DNA of 64,000 nt. It comes from Cheiracanthium punctorium. Its lineage: Eukaryota > Arthropoda > Arachnida > Araneae > Cheiracanthiidae. Positions within the stretch are counted from its first letter, which is position 1. The number at the start of each line of letters is the position of its first letter. The stretch is from positions 62,001 through 126,000 of the forward strand of contig JAWZYV010019433.1 of the NCBI GenBank assembly GCA_038373885.1. The letters are read 5' to 3'. The position numbers and the translations under genes were made by a program. Positions 44,225-55,018 of the stretch are shown here, in pieces. The notes below the pieces were generated by a model that was given only the letters and a program-made list of their open reading frames with translations, was not told the origin of the DNA and searched no databases.

Positions 44225-44589
44225 ACAAATTGAAATAAACTAATAGCACCATGGTCTCCAAAAAATTCCAGATGATTCTTCATTAGCTGTTTTACACACT
44301 ACGATAAGCGAAAACGCTGTGGCTTTTGTGAAATTTTCAGAAAAAATTCTTAAACATGGATTTGTGCAAGATTTTTCGAAGAGTGACACGCTTTGCGAAA
44401 ATTTCCGATTTTTAAGAATTTTTTCTAAAAGTACTGAAACTGATACAGTCTTCGCAGTATGTAATACAGCTTGTAAAGAGACAGTTTCAAAATTTTGAAG
44501 TGCCTGGCATAATTAGTTTATTTGTAATTATGTACCAAAATCACATGATTTTTTTCGGATAACGCCGTTAACTTTTAATTAAAAAATAC
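44225..44589. repeat. Diverged inverted repeat
   Basis: CTGTTTTACACACTACGATA ... CAGAAAAAATTCTTAAA on the left is mirrored by TTTAAGAATTTTTTCTAAA ... CGCAGTATGTAATACAGC on the right (about 44288-44476), giving a foldback of about 190 bp. No target duplication was identified. Confidence 0.5.
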
Positions 44590-44597
44590 AATGAACG

Positions 44598-44778
44598 CAG
44601 TGACGTAGCCAGAAATTTTTCATGGGGGGGGGTTACGACTACTTCAACTCATATATATGTATAGGTGTATGTGATAAGGGAGTGAAGAATATACATTTTG
44701 TATGGCAAAAAATTCCTTACAGGTGGTTAGGGGGTTATGACCCCCCTAACCACCCCCCCACACTTGGCTACGCAACTG
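44598..44778. mobile_element. hAT-type G-tract MITE, 181 bp
   Basis: The ends CAGTGACGTAGCCAGA and TTGGCTACGCAACTG are flanked by AATGAACG (44590-44597) and AATGAAGG (44779-44786), a duplication with one mismatch. The interior block GTTACGACTACTTCAACTC then ATATATATG is shared with 26264-26433 and with 58099-59022. Confidence 0.85.
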
Positions 44779-44849
44779 AATGAAGGTATTAAGTCATTTA
44801 TGTAGGAAAAACTTTAATTGAATTAACATTCCTCTGTCATTCCTCTGTC

Positions 44850-45252
44850 GTCGCGTGCCACAGATCTAGAGACCCTTTTTTGACGACAGCTGGCTGTGCC
44901 GCCATCATCAAAAAAGGGTCTCTAGATCTGTGGCATGCGATGCACGTTTCGATCATCCGCCATCTTGCTGGTAGTTAAGTCGAGCGATGGCAACGGCTGC
45001 CCTTTTTTTCAGCATTGGGCACTTTATCCAGCTGTTCTCGCATTCTTCCATTTTTCAGCAGATGTCAGTGCTGTTAAAAATAATCGTGACAATTTTTTTG
45101 CGGGAAATGAAGTGCTAAAAAGGAAAGGATTCTCGTGGAGCTATGTCAACCGCAACTATATTTATAGAAATCAAATCTATTCTTCGTGACTGGCAACAGT
45201 CAAAACGTCAGAGTTTGGTGTTCCCAGAGCGGGAACACTGCGCGTTAAAGGG
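44850..45252 (+). mobile_element. TTAA-targeting foldback family, copy 6 (left end lost)
   Basis: It starts inside the first arm at CGTCGCGTGCCACAGATC, keeps the loop (CTGGCTGTGCC), the full second arm and the tail, and ends GCGCGTTAAAGGG followed by ATAA, a decayed TTAA. The frame at 44935-45189 spans the second arm and tail (VVKSSDGNGCPFF ... NRNYIYRNQIYSS) and is the longest version of the frame seen in several copies. Confidence 0.82.
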
Positions 45253-45366
45253 ATAACTGAGAGGTCGCTGTATTTTTGGCGCACAATTTAACTGGCAACA
45301 GTATTACTGCCAAAATTATATGTCAACTTTATTTTGTCGACACTGCAGCCGCCATCTTGAAGACCG

Positions 45367-45501
45367 TTTTTCGGGGTGGTCACGCGGTCGAATGTCAGCC
45401 GATTTCGGATACGTTGTCCAGCAATGATTACTGATTAAAAATCCACTCAAAATGGTCCTGTTGTAGTTTTAACCATCCACATTCACATATTGCATGGACT
45501 A
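45367..45501 (+). repeat. Dispersed repeat, copy 1 (partner at 47078)
   Basis: GTTTTTCGGGGTGGTCACG, GCCGATTTCGGATACGTTGT, GATTACTGATTAAAAA and CACATATTGCATGGACTA recur in the same order at 47078-47220. The copies differ at scattered sites. The identity of the repeat is unknown. Confidence 0.7.
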
Positions 45502-45542
45502 GCTGTAGATGAACTCCTTAAAAGTTTCCCCGTTAAAAAAAG

Positions 45543-45693
45543 TGCAGTAAAACTGAGCGACCACCTCTATTAAGTAACTCTCTTCGACGACGACAAATTT
45601 TTTAAGTCACTGATTTTTAACCCTATAAACTTAAAAGATTCTCTAGAAGAGACCACACAACCCTCCATAAAGTGACCGGATCCGGTCCCCTGT
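45543..45693. mobile_element. Fragment of a Tigger/pogo-like MITE
   Basis: CAGTAAAACTGAGCGACCACC and repeated GACCAC/AAGTGACC words resemble the elements at 9950 and 25490. The right edge was not resolved (TCCGGTCCCCTGTCC near 45695). Confidence 0.4.
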
Positions 45694-45696
45694 CCA

Positions 45697-46500
45697 AAAA
45701 TGTTTTGGCATTTCTTCGGAACTGAAGTATACACAAAAGCCACATTCCAAACCAGTCTCTCTGTTGTAAATCGACAGCAGGTGCAAGTAAACGCACAAAT
45801 CTTGTAGAATAGAAAAGAGATATGTCTTAGAAACGAGTGATTTACGTTGGAACAGCTGACTGATGTGATCGAGTTACACGAAAAAGGAAATTCGGAGGCG
45901 AAGTTGGCGGTTACTTTTGGTTGTGGGAAAACAACAAAAACAAATAGATTTCACTATGGCAAATTCAGAATTCATGAAGAATATCAGAATAAACGCGCTT
46001 TTGTCAGATGTAAAAAATAAAGTAGAAAGAGAGGTACTCTCGGAGAGGGGGGGAAAGAAATGAAACAATTCGAAATCTCATCCATTTTATTAACTGCAAT
46101 GTACTTTTCAAGGGTGTGTGCTAATTTATACATTTGTAACAGAAAAAAAAATCTTGTAACTATTTTAAATTAGTTTACTATTTGTTAAACATTTCAAAGA
46201 TTTCATGATTCAACTTTTCATGAATTAAAAATGTAGGCATAAAATTGAAAATAATTGCGCTTTCCTGAAGGAAAAACGGATAAACTGGACATACGCAACA
46301 CACTTCAGCTGTCATTATCTCCTATTACCCCCAGATAAACAGTCTCGTTGCAAAGAAGCAAGCTCAGGTTTCTCATTGATTTAGATTTCTAGTGAGTAAA
46401 AATGTAAAGGCACTTTTTTAATGTAAATGCAGTTTATTTTGAAGGCACATTTTAATACAATTAAATTAAAATTGTTAAATCAAAACAATCTGAAATATAA
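45697..46500. other. No gene seen
   Basis: AT-rich sequence with no supported frames. Confidence 0.35.
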
Positions 46501-46578
46501 ACAATCAACCCCCCCCCTCGGCGGACCACCGTAAAATTATCAAACGCTGACCGGCTGTAAAAAGGTTGAGGAGCATTG
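46501..46578 (-). mobile_element. One decayed hAT end (TTCTCAACC family)
   Basis: A C run, GGCGGACCACCGTAAAA and CGCTGACCGGCTGTAAAAAG end in GGTTGAGGAGCATTG, related to GGTTGAGAACCGCTG at 23871-23885. The opposite end was not found. Confidence 0.4.
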
Positions 46579-46700
46579 TTCTATATAATAAAAAAAGTGA
46601 TTGATTGTTAAAGTTAAACTATATTTCCGAATAAAAGCAAGAACAAAAGTGACTTCGCCTTGATTCGAGAAAAAGTACTCCGCCATCTTTAACCCTTTAA

Positions 46701-47077
46701 CCCTTTAACGCGCAGTGTTCCCGCTCTGGAAACACCAAACTCTGACGTTTTGACTGTTGCCAGTCACAAAGAATAGATTTAATTTCTATAAAAATAGTTG
46801 AGGGTGACATAGCTCCCCGAGAATCTTTTACTTTTTAGCACGTCATTCCCCGTAAAAAAATGGTCAGGATTATTTTTAACAGCACTGACATCTGCTGAAA
46901 AATGGAAGAATGCGAGAACAGCTGGATAGATTGCCCAATGCTGACAAAAGGGCAGCCGATGCCATCGCTCGACTTAACTACCAGCAAGATGGCGGTCGAT
47001 CGATACGTTCATCGCGTGCCACAGATCTAGAGACCCTTTTTTGACACAGCTGGCTGTGTCGGCACAGCTAGCTGTCG
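46701..47077 (-). mobile_element. TTAA-targeting foldback family, copy 7 (truncated)
   Basis: A tandem TTAACCC TTTAACCC run precedes CCCTTTAACGCGCAGTG, so the TTAA boundary is at 46697-46700 or 46689-46692. The tail and first arm read to the loop TGGCTGTGTCGGCACAGC, then the second arm stops after about 16 bp. The truncation point abuts the dispersed repeat that begins at 47078. Confidence 0.82.
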
Positions 47078-47220
47078 TTTTTCGGGAAGTTCCCGTGGTC
47101 GGATTTCTGCCGATTTTGGATACGTTGTTCAGCAAGGATTACTGATTAAAAACTAACTCAAAAAGCGCCTGTTGCAGTTTTGCCCATACCTCCACACTCA
47201 CATATTGCCTGGACTAACAT
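47078..47220 (+). repeat. Dispersed repeat, copy 2 (partner at 45367)
   Basis: It matches the order of blocks listed for 45367-45501 (GCCGATTTTGGATACGTTGT, GATTACTGATTAAAAA, CACATATTGCCTGGACTA). CCGCCATCTT lies immediately before foldback copy 7 and also before the intact sequence at 45352-45361, suggesting copy 7 entered this repeat. Confidence 0.65.
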
Positions 47221-48557
47221 AAGAACAGAATTCGAATAACGAGTCTATACCAGGAAACATTAACCAAGCGAAAGGAAACCCAAAACGTCTCTCAAGCAAT
47301 CAGTCTTTGAAGCATGGAATCCCAGATAGAAATCAGCTGCACTAGCTTTCATTAAAAGAAAAAGAAAAAAACTAGATACTTTAAGGAGAGAAGGAAAAAA
47401 AGAGATTCTTTTCGGAAGATATATATCTTGCAGGCGCGGGATCCAGCCAAGTGGCTTAGCTCAACGTGAAAGCAGTACAGCACAACCAACGATCTGCGAT
47501 ACAGACTGGATTCCGGGTCATTTTTGTTTTATAGCACAACGGTACAAATATTACAGCTGTGCCTGGTGTCAACATCATGACGCTTTTAATCCCAGACTTA
47601 GCAACAGACAATGGTGCTTTGTATAAACGAGAAGGTGTTGTTCCATTACTGAAGAATTATATCAAATTATTGTAACTAAGCTGAACATAGGGAAAAAAGA
47701 TGGACAAAAAATACGTCAAACAGCGACAGTGAAAAAAAAATAAAACTTTCAGTAAAAACAAAAATTGTTAACGTTTCTTTTCTGTCGGCGAAAATTTGAT
47801 CATACTGGACGCAGTTAAGAGCAAAATTGAACTATTTCTTGAACCAACTCTTCTTTAATTTAATTAAAGCAATGCTGGTACAGAATTGTAAGTCTTATCT
47901 GAAAAAAGAAAATTTTCTTTAAAAATAAATAAACAATCGCCCGTCAAAGGAAATTGTAATATATTCCAAAAACCATATTATCATACCAATTAAAGAAAGA
48001 AAACGCCTCGTAAATTTCAATCTTCGAAAAGTACACAATTTTCCACAGTTAGAAACTGACTAATTTCCCAAGTATCTGGGTTTTTCACAATGAGAAAATG
48101 TCTGAATACCAACTCTCTTTCCCTCCACGTAAACAGCTATGCTCTTCAACAGACATTATAAAACTGGATCTACTTTTAATTAAATGCGCTCTGCTTATAA
48201 ATTCAAACTCATTTTAATTCAAACTGACAACAATGACACAAGTCATTAATATGGACTTACATAATACCTTTAAGAGCCATAAGCTGTGACAGAAAGACAA
48301 GCTGTAACACAATAAGCTGTGAGATGTCATTTCGTGGATTTTTCTCTTTCAGTAAGCTCTTGAGAAGGAAATGAAAACTGCGAAAGAATTTTTTACTCGC
48401 TAGAGTTCGAAAATGTAACTGGGGTATTAGTTTGAAAGTAATGGTATAACACAAGTTGCTGTTAATTTGTTAAAATAATTTGTAATTTGAACATAATAAT
48501 AAAAAGGACGTTTAAAAAATTTAATCAAAACAGTTGTTAGATTATCACCTGTACATG
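47221..48557. other. No supported gene; possible tRNA-like relic
   Basis: At 47440-47520, GTGGCTTAGCTCAACG followed about 45 bp later by GGATTCCGGGTCA resembles decayed box A and box B of a tRNA-derived sequence. Evidence is weak. The rest is AT-rich. Confidence 0.3.
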
Positions 48558-48561
48558 TTAA

Positions 48562-49068
48562 CCCTTTGAGGCGCAACCCTTTCCCAATGCTGAAAAAAGG
48601 GCAGCCGTTGCCATCGCTCGACTTAACTACCAGCAAGATGGCGGACGATCGAAACGTTCATCGCGTGCCACAGATCTAAAGACCCTTTTCTGACGCAGCT
48701 GGCTGTGCCGCACAGCCAGCTGCGTGAAAAAAGGGTCTCTAGATCTGAGGCACGCGATGGACGTTTCGATCATCCGCCATCTTGCTGGTAGTTAAGTCGA
48801 GCGATGGCAACGGCTGCCCCTTTTGCAGCATTGGGCAATCTATCCAGCTGTTCTCGCATTCTTCCATTTTACAGCAGATGTCAGTGCTGTTAAAAGTAAT
48901 CGTGACACTTTTTTTACTGGAAATGACGTGCTAAAAAGTAAAGGATTCTCGTGGAGCTGTGTCACCCGCCACTATCTTTATAGAAATCCAATCTATTCTT
49001 CGTGACTGGCAACAGTCAGAACATCAGAGTTGGGTGTTCCCAGAGCGGGAACACTGCGCGTTAAAGGT
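48562..49068 (+). mobile_element. TTAA-targeting foldback family, copy 8 (near complete)
   Basis: TTAA at 48558-48561 precedes CCCTTTGAGGCGCAACCC. Two full arms meet near 48711 (GGCTGTGCCGCACAGCC), then the tail runs to GCGCGTTAAAGG and TATAA, a decayed right target. It is close in structure to copy 2. The tail frame at 48823-49005 ends ...RNPIYSS. Confidence 0.88.
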
Positions 49069-49229
49069 ATAAACCCCTAAAACATCGGATTTTAAAATTT
49101 TGAGCAAGCTTTCTAAAAACCATAAGAGGTTACTATTAGCGCGAAAAGGTCCGAAGCTGTTCGACCTCAGTGACAGTGCGTGTATATGAATTGTTTTACA
49201 CATAAACAACAGTTCGCGTTGTTATGTTG

Positions 49230-49392
49230 CATTAAGGCAAACTTACAACAGGTGTCTTTGGCGGAGGATTTTTCTTATGAATTCTACAGCTTATTCGCGT
49301 TACATCTGAAGAAAACCGTACGAAACTTCAGGTCGTTTAATGGGCAGCCGCGGAGTAGGACAGAGCTCTGGACCTTCACTTCATTAGAATAG
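49230..49392 (-). repeat. SINE (family B), diverged fragment
   Basis: Plus-strand blocks GTGTCTTTGGCGGAGGATTTT, TTCGCGTTACATCTGAAGAAA and GGACCTTCACTTC follow the order of the minus-oriented copy at 6575-6825 (CTTGGTCGGAGGATTTTTT, TTCACGTTAAATCTGGAG, GGGACCTTCACACTTC). Confidence 0.5.
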
Positions 49393-50048
49393 GGGGTGAG
49401 AAGAGATACAGCTATGTTTATTATTTCCTTTTCTCTTCTTGGAAAAGAATACCGAATCTTGTAAAAACACTCCACTGTTGTATTTTCTTAAAAGAGACCT
49501 AAGCGAAATCGAAAGATTGGAATTAGAAAAACAGTGCGCTAAATAAGTCATGATAAGAATACAGCTAAGCATTACACCCAAACAGGGTCGCAACTAGGGG
49601 GGTAGCAAATGGGGCACGTGATCCGGGCGTCGTGCTGATGGCGCCCCGAAATCATTTATGCCGAAGAAGGGGGGGGGGCTCCAACATTGGGGTTTGCAAC
49701 AGGAGGCGTGTTGAAGGGGGCGTCAAAATTAGGATTTGCTCCGGGTGATGCAATCACTAATTGAGGCACTGTATCCAGATTAAGGACTTTATTTAAACTT
49801 CAATTGGATTCAAAACAATTCCCTTTGTAAGGCATTTCCATCCATAATACATGCTTCATAACGCCGGAAGTCCCGGTTCCGCACCTCCTTCAGTGTCAGT
49901 CTGGTTGGCCACAACACATAGGATGCTTTCATTCAACGTCACTGAATAATTACCCCTTTTAAATCATGATTAATTTTCGGAAACAGAAAAAGTCCGCATG
50001 CTTCAAATCAGGCAACTAGGGTGGGTATTCGAACACACAGTTATTTTC
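49393..50048. other. No gene; possible G-tract repeat fragment
   Basis: CAGGGTCGCAACTAGGGGGG at 49583 starts a G-rich block with two GGGGCGTC/GGGGGG runs and GATTTGCTCCGGGTGATGC, like one end of a hAT-type MITE. No other end or duplication was seen. Confidence 0.35.
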
Positions 50049-50326
50049 TCTCTATTCTAAAAAAAAGTAAAGGCCGCTGTCGCCGTCAATAGCTTGTGGA
50101 CCTACCTCCTCTTAAACCGTGGGGATTTGAGTTTCGACTAAGGTGCCCACAGATTCAATAAATTCCGAGGAGCCTGCTAAGCTGACTTAAATTTCGAAAA
50201 TCGAATTATTTTAGAAGATATTAATAAAAAACTGAAAAAATAAACCGAAAGGTTGCCAGATTTGGCATAAAATCATTCATTCCTTTGCAACAAAGCGTTT
50301 CCAAGTATCTAGAATCGCGTGAAATT
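50049..50326 (+). repeat. Long direct repeat, copy 1 (partner at 50737)
   Basis: TCTCTATTCTAAAAAAAAGT, AAAGGCCGCTGTCGCCGTC, ACCGTGGGGATTTGAGTTTC, GTTGCCAGATTTGGCATAAA and CAAAGCGTTTCCAAGTAT occur in both copies in the same order, with only a handful of substitutions over about 278 bp. The spacing start to start is 688 bp. No TG...CA ends argue for LTRs. A tandem duplication with a diverged spacer, or two insertions of one repeat, is possible. Confidence 0.8.
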
Positions 50327-50736
50327 TACAAAGTTAACACAAAAAGCCTAATAACTTCTTCACCGTTTGCACGATCCGCTTGAAAATTTTCATGATCATG
50401 TATAAAAATATAGAAAACAATCTGCACTTCTTTAAAAATCTGAAAATCCACCCGTTCCCTCCTTTTTAAGCGATTTTTCGCAATTTTCAGCACCATTTTA
50501 TTTCCGAGAGTCAAAAAAGTAAATCATTTGCGTGACAAAATTACCCTTTTCAAGTGAATATGACGTCATACAATTGGGATTCAAATTCGTTTAAAAAAGC
50601 TTTTCCAGATTACACAGTTTATTATCTTTTTTTTTTTTTTTTTTTTTTCACAAATAAATCGTTTGCATGGACATGAGAATAGCTGTGTACACAAAACGAA
50701 ATCTTTCGATTGCGAAAAGATTTTAATTTGGGTATC

Positions 50737-51013
50737 TCTCTATTCTAAAAAAAAGTAAAGGCCGCTGGCGCTGTCAAAGCTTGTTGGCCTATCTCCTCCT
50801 AAACCGTGGGGATTTAAGTTTCGACTAAGGTGCCCACAGATTCGAAAAATTCCGAGGAACCTGATGAGCTGACTTAAATTTCGAAAATCGAATTATTTTA
50901 GAAGATATTAATAAAAAACTGAAAAAATAAACAGAATGGTTGCCAGATTTGGCATAAAATCATTCATTCCTTTGCAACAAAGCGTTTCCAAGTATGTAGT
51001 ATCACGTGAAATT
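50737..51013 (+). repeat. Long direct repeat, copy 2
   Basis: Partner of 50049-50326. It is close in sequence but the flanks differ: TACAAAGTTAACAC follows copy 1 and GTCAAACATGAAG follows copy 2, so the shared unit stops near the given ends. A T run (~50630-50648) lies between the copies. Confidence 0.8.
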
Positions 51014-51454
51014 GTCAAACATGAAGTAGAAATACACCCATTTTACGCCAAAATAAAAACTACATGAAATAAGTAACTCAAAATGTGTTACACAAAGTTG
51101 ACAATTTTCAAATAGTAAGTTCGCTTAGACAACAGGAGTTTAGAATTAGCGATTATCCGTTTTTCCAAAACAGAATAACTAATATCTTGAAAATGAAAAA
51201 TAATTAAAATGCAGATTATTTTAAAGCCGGTTCGGTCCAGCTGGATTATTTGCTACCAGTAGAAATATTTGGCGGCGTTAACTATGCCATTATAGCAGTT
51301 ACAGTACACTTTGGATATTTGCTAGCGCGACGAGATGGTATAATTCGTGGTGCTAAGTACGCCAATCTGCAAACGATTATGTAAATGAAAATATGGATAA
51401 CGGTTTTCCGGTAACCTTAAATGAACAGTAATTATAGGTTGTGAGCATGTGTAA
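51014..51454. other. No supported gene
   Basis: A 58-codon plus frame ending at ~51383 (…VQLDYLLPVEIFGGVNYAI) has ordinary composition but no start, splice site or recognisable motif. It is left uncalled. Confidence 0.3.
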
Positions 51455-51590
51455 ATCACCAAATAATGAAAAGTCGCCATTGGTGGCAAGCTATCGTATC
51501 TGTTCCGTAGCTTTTATTAACTTTACATGTACGCAAGTCGCCAAATAATGAAAAATCGCCATGGGTGGCAAATTCGCAAGGTGTCCAATA
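51455..51590 (+). repeat. Two-copy ~88-bp tandem repeat
   Basis: CACCAAATAATGAAAAGTCGCCATTGGTGGCAA and CGCCAAATAATGAAAAATCG, CCATGGGTGGCAAA occur about 88 bp apart, each preceded by ATGTGTAAAT or ATGTACGCAAGT. Confidence 0.7.
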
Positions 51591-52586
51591 GGTTTTACAT
51601 TATTAAAAATACAGCTGAAACACATGTTCTGATTTTATTATGCTTTAGCTCCTAATTAATATAACTTTTGAATGGCAACATTAAATATCATTGTGTTTCT
51701 GAGGAGTGCAAATAATTTTTCCAGCGATTATAAGCGGAGTCCGCACTCCAGGTGGAGTATAGCTCAGGACCCGTACAACACGGATTCCCATAACAAAATA
51801 TCTTCCGTGTTATGAGGGGGAGGGGATCTACTGTAGTGTGAAGTTTAAATTTTTATGTACCAATGAACCTGCAAGAACCAAGCAATGTGTAGCTGAGTAA
51901 CATTCTATCTGATCCAATCTTCGGGTTTTGTCTGTTGAAATTGTGTCTTTTTTACGAATAAGCCTTATTAGGGGACGAATGCCTAATACGAAAAGCGAGC
52001 GTAGCGAGTCTGGGGGCCTTGGTCCCTATTGAAGCAAAAAATTGTTTCACAGCTAGTCGTAGTGTATTGTCAACCATTGCATTGTCCGCAATCAGGCCTT
52101 CCAACGTTCTTACAAGGTGATCGATCGATGTTAATACCGTGTGTAGGAGCAAAGGGATTATTTTGAATTTATGTACCTGCCAAATAAAAATAAATGTTCT
52201 TAGTTTTGGTGTAATAGGTTTTTTTTTTTTTCTCATTTAGCACACTGTGTAACATCACGGAAGATGGCGTGCATAAATTAGAATTTCGGAAAGTGCCCAT
52301 CTCCGTGCATAACTTCTTTTCAGAGAAAATTCTGTTGTTTATGGTAATCAGGCATTTGTGGCCCGGACCGGGCCCTGTGCACACATGCAGAAATATGCCC
52401 GAAAAATGGAGTTTAGAGTTATATCTATAGAAAACAAAAATGGAGCCAGCTATAAATAGGGGCACAAAATTCGAAAAGTGCAAAAATGTTACATAGTCAT
52501 GCCCTGGTAGCTGCTCCATTGCGAAATGGACAGTACATGCAATGGTTTTGAATTACGTATTTATTTATCTTTATTAATAAAAATTA
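51591..52586. other. No supported gene
   Basis: GCGAGCGTAGCGAGTCTGGG near 51997 is a word common in animal transposon ends and interiors. CACGGATTCCCATAACAAAA near 51780-51835 may be a pogo-like end (…GGATCTACTG TA). Overlapping minus-strand frames at 51952-52519 are not coding-like. Confidence 0.3.
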
Positions 52587-52594
52587 CAATAAAG

Positions 52595-52966
52595 CAGGCC
52601 CGGGCTGGCTTCTTTGGGGGCCCTCGGCTACAGACTGAAAAGGGGCCCCTTACTGATCAATGTAGAGGGAACAGAATATTAGAATATGTGCTATTTGGAA
52701 TTTTGCCTTACGTTCCTAAAAACCACATTTAACTATTTTAGAGCTTTTGGGGCCCCTGGCTTTCAGGTGGCCCCCTCGAGCGGCGGGGTTCCTGGGGTCC
52801 TCTGCTGCGAAAATAAGATTACTGGTAAAGATATTAAGATTACTGCGAAATAAATAATCTAATTACTCTGATAAATATATCAAATTACTCTATATTTTGC
52901 GAGCCTCTGCGGGGACCCTTGAGCCGGGGGCCCTCGGCGATCGCCAACCTGACCAGTCCTGGCCTG
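52595..52966. mobile_element. hAT-type MITE, 372 bp
   Basis: The ends CAGGCCCGGGCTGG and CCAGTCCTGGCCTG are inverted, and the duplication CAATAAAG is at 52587-52594 and 52967-52974. The interior has repeated GGGGGCCCTCGGC blocks near both ends and AT-rich centre words (AGATTACTG, AAATTACTC). Noncoding. Confidence 0.92.
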
Positions 52967-53128
52967 CAATAAAGTCTTTCACACTTATATTTAATTGGTA
53001 AAAAACTATATGAAGTTTTAACAAAGTATTACAATTTTTTGGGAGGGGTTCACACATCTCAGTTGAGGGCGCACACTTTTGATTGGTGGATTAAACGAAC
53101 TGCTTACATCAAAAGTCTTTGCACAAGA

Positions 53129-53131
<3 letters not shown>

Positions 53132-53165
<34 letters not shown>
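53132..53165. repeat. Poly-T tract
   Basis: About 34 consecutive T. Confidence 0.95.
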
Positions 53166-53166
<1 letters not shown>

Positions 53167-54449
53167 GTAAGTCCCTAAACATTAAAAATATGTTGAAAAA
53201 TTGCAGTGTATTTAAAAATGTACGTTACATTAATTGTCGAATTATATGAGCTTCAGTACATACATAAACTACATTAAATGCAAATTACGTGCGAACTGCA
53301 TTTTTCTCTTCTACATCATCGATTCCAAACTAGTTGGTGTAATGTGAAAACAATGGAATAATACGCAAAAGCAAAACACTTTTTTGTTTACACGTCAAAC
53401 TGGGAGGAACAAAAGTTACGGGAAAGGTGGGGAAAAAATGGAATTTTAAAGTTCAATAAACTGAAAAAAATTTTGCTCACAATGGGATTTGTCAGAATCG
53501 TCATAGACTGTTTAAGAGTGTTACACCCTTTTCGTTGAATTAAGTTGCATTTAAATTTTGAAAAAGAAAGCATTCACAATAATAGTAATAATAATACGCT
53601 ATTCATGAGTTCAATATTCTTTATTCAAATTAAGACGACTGGTTAGAAGAGAGGATATCAGCTTTTTAAGCAACAAAGGACTGGGTAGTTTACGTCAAGG
53701 TTGATTTGAGAGGAAGAGAAGGGTGGTAACTCGTTTAAAAGTGAAATAGTCGTAGATTAGAAAGTCATTATCAGCATTCTTTGCAAATCAGTTAACTTCT
53801 GAGTCACGTCACACGGCACGCGTTTCTTTGATATGAATATAAATTTAACAACTTCAACAGGCATTCGCTATGTTTAGTTATTTTATCTGTGAGAGCTAAG
53901 AGGATTAAACACACTGAGAGCAGGGATATATCCACCATGACTGAACTATATGTACTAGATTAACTAAATTAATTATTTATTTGTGTAATTAATAGTAACT
54001 GAAATATTTCTACCTTTAAAAATCTGCTGTTTTTGTTTAAAAAGGAGGGGGCGCCTATACCCTTTACATTTCTGACGTGTAATAATCCCCTGTATATGTA
54101 ACTTAAAAATATTAGTTTTATAAATGCATATAATTTTAATGATTTATATACTGTAGTTATTTACCTATCTGAAAACTGTGCTAATTATACCGGGTGATTC
54201 AAAATAGATGTTAAGGCGATTATTTTTTAAGCCGTAAGGGATCGAAACATTCGTCCAATTAAGAGTAGCTTTCAGATATGGCATTTTTTTTACTGGGGGT
54301 TGTATACATATTAAAATACGAAATTTAATTTTTATACGGTCCCTCCTATCTTACCCTTCATATTTAGAAGAATGTTGCTCTTTGCCTAAGAAAATTAACA
54401 AAACAAATCCCGTGTCTCTACGCGGATAAAATAACTAAACAACATACTC
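53166..54449. other. No gene seen
   Basis: AT-rich sequence. TACCGGGTGATTCAAAATAG near 54189 resembles an arthropod transposon terminus (GGGTGATTC, also in inverted form near 1010), leading into the tandem-repeat fragment that follows. Confidence 0.35.
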
Positions 54450-54720
54450 CACAACGTATTTTTGTTCGCGCATCACTCAAAAAGCAATTGAAATGAAATT
54501 TGCTATCATGATAGGTGGTCATTCAACTTAAATTATATGATTCGAATTTTTTTCAAAATTTTTATCAGAATTTGAGATTTTGCAGAAATATATTCAAAAC
54601 GTGTAAATTTTTGTTTGCGCATTACGTAAAAACCGCATAAAAGAATGAAATCAATCAATTTAATATCAGTCAATTTACTGAGTGGTAGCCGCATTAAGCG
54701 TTGAAAATTTCCCTAAAATT
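54450..54720 (+). repeat. Fragment of the ~165-bp tandem repeat family
   Basis: It carries GCGCATCACTCAAAAAGC, TGAAATGAAATTTGCTATCATG, ATAGGTGGTCATTCAACTTAAA, TTTGAGATTTTGCAGAAAT and again GCGCATTACGTAAAAACCGC. The block order equals that at 57725-58090 and 62760-64000. Confidence 0.65.
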
Positions 54721-54956
54721 CTGAGATTTCATAAAAATTGCGCAAACCTTCGATCAGACATTATTGAATACATAAAATTAAAATAAAATAAAATAAAACA
54801 TACGGAAATAATCAGCTTCCAAATACGTCCGTAGTTCATGAAATCATCTTAATAATTTGCCATGCTTTTCAAAATTGTCAATATGTCATGAGACGCAACT
54901 TCAAGGTAGCGTGATTCATACGATTTAAACACTACACACAAAAAACAAAAAACAAA

Positions 54957-54964
54957 AGAGAGAG

Positions 54965-55014
<50 letters not shown>
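54957..55014. repeat. (GA)n microsatellite
   Basis: About 58 bp of GA/AG with one interruption. The minus-strand Ser-Leu frame across it is an artefact. Confidence 0.95.

Positions 55015-55018
<4 letters not shown>

Noticed and set aside
47440..47520. Functional tRNA gene
   Set aside because: The box B-like block does not fit and no acceptor stem could be drawn. At best it is a relic.
50049..51013. LTR pair of a short retrotransposon
   Set aside because: The direct repeats lack TG...CA ends, a primer-binding site or a polypurine tract, and only 410 bp lie between them.
51209..51383. 58-codon plus frame with balanced composition
   Set aside because: No start codon context, splice site or family motif. 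Kept only as a note.
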